Source: Aquiflexum sp. TKW24L (lineage in GTDB: Bacteria; Bacteroidota; Bacteroidia; Cytophagales; Cyclobacteriaceae). From it: DNA of 56,143 bases. The notes beneath the pieces were generated by a model. It saw only the letters and a program-made list of their open reading frames with translations. It made no database searches and had not been told where the DNA came from. Each line of letters begins with the position of its first letter. Position 1 is the stretch's first letter. Below are positions 55,729 to 56,143 of the stretch, one piece after another. A program made the position numbers and the translations under genes. The stretch lies in NCBI RefSeq assembly GCF_023502205.1, contig NZ_JAMFLG010000030.1, positions 1 through 56,143 of the forward strand. The letters run 5' to 3'.

Positions 55729-56143
55729 TTATTTTTTTAGGAATTTCAATACCTGTTGCTGTCCATTGGAATTGACTAAGAGCACATGAGTGCCGGGCTT
55801 TAATCTCAGTTGGGAAATATCCAAAAGCAAATCTCCGTTATCAGATTCAAATTCCTGGTTAAGTAAAAGAATACCCTTCATATCGAATATACTAATTTGT
55901 ACTAGATCCTTCTCGATGCCTGAAAGTTCCAAATTTATCACATCAAGTACAGGATTGGGGAAAATCTTAGTAACCTTTGAAGTATTCCGTTTTTGGGCAT
56001 CTTTTTCATCCAGATCAGCATTTTCAGAGGAAGTTGTTTCCCCGCCTTTAATGGTCGGATTTTCATTTGTCCTAAAGGCGCCTCCAACATTTGCTAGACT
56101 CATAATTTCAGTTTCGGATAGCGCTCTGTTGTATAGCCTAACA
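55729..56143 (-). CDS. C-terminal part of a LamG/T9SS protein (cut by window edge)
   Basis: The last 137 or so residues of a larger protein whose start lies beyond the window. The frame stays open to position 56143 and reads VRLYNRALSETEI, the end of a LamG-type lectin domain, as in the protein at 40398-45293 (VRLYNRALSIQEI). A linker rich in Glu/Lys follows, then a T9SS sorting domain (IFPNPVLDVINLELS ... VLKFLKK). An internal ATG at 56103 is not the true start. It is probably another member of the lyase family here, but only the tail can be seen. Confidence 0.85.
   Translation of the reverse strand, partial: VRLYNRALSETEIMSLANVGGAFRTNENPTIKGGETTSSENADLDEKDAQKRNTSKVTKIFPNPVLDVINLELSGIEKDLVQISIFDMKGILLLNQEFESDNGDLLLDISQLRLKPGTHVLLVNSNGQQQVLKFLKK

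Noticed and set aside
1-56143. tRNA, rRNA or prophage genes
   Set aside because: I looked for cloverleaf arms, conserved rRNA words, integrases and phage structural genes and saw none, though a search tool could still find short RNAs.

Overview
The window reads as a chromosomal segment of a Bacteroidota bacterium, most likely order Cytophagales and near family Cyclobacteriaceae. The family-level placement is inference. The evidence is the Bacteroidota-type -7 promoter element (TAnnTTTG) before several genes, two complete or edge-cut type IX secretion (T9SS) C-terminal sorting domains plus a third in a complete giant protein, a DUF4221-type lipoprotein, a one-chain E1 alpha/beta 2-oxoacid dehydrogenase, and the many short palindromic and CT-rich intergenic repeats common in these genomes. 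No rRNA, tRNA or CRISPR array was seen.

Region 1 (1-12731) is mixed housekeeping and accessory DNA: a DUF4221-like lipoprotein, an outer-membrane barrel, two tandem Uma2-type nuclease-like genes, the fused E1 dehydrogenase, an AraC-type regulator with a metal-binding-like N-terminus, a clan GH-A hydrolase, rimO, a RAYT transposase inside a dense REP array, and a glycerophosphodiester phosphodiesterase. A possible small RNA with its own promoter and terminator lies on the minus strand at about 6905-6983.

Region 2 (13039-18969) is a tightly overlapping plus-strand operon: DUF547 lipoprotein, FAD/NAD oxidoreductase, polyferredoxin membrane protein, and two family 2 glycosyltransferases. The oxidoreductase gene carries an apparent 45-bp in-frame palindrome insertion.

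Region 3 (19505-28853) has a carbamoylation cassette: NodU/CmcH-type carbamoyltransferase, SGNH hydrolase, a 49-residue SxtK/DUF5989-like peptide and an SxtJ-like membrane protein. It also has a divergent pair, a GH lipoprotein and a 1300-residue protein that fuses a membrane GT2 synthase to a GH26-like and a GH2/GH5-like domain.

Region 4 (29184-38997) is an exopolysaccharide export operon, visibly richer in AT: Wza-like exporter, Wzc-like kinase, Wzy-like polymerase, three glycosyltransferases and a PglK/MsbA-type ABC flippase. It ends at a strong terminator, followed by a decayed IS256-type (variant zinc-binding) transposase.

Region 5 (40398-56143) is on the minus strand: giant secreted pectate-lyase-like proteins with FN3, LamG and BIG2 modules and T9SS tails, one lyase with no tail, a GT4 paralogue, and the C-terminus of another LamG/T9SS protein cut by the window edge.

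Regions 2 to 5 together look like one surface-polysaccharide locus: synthesis by the GT2 and GT4 enzymes, decoration by the carbamoylation cassette, export by Wza/Wzc/ABC, and trimming or binding by the periplasmic hydrolases and secreted lyases. That joint role is inference from gene proximity.
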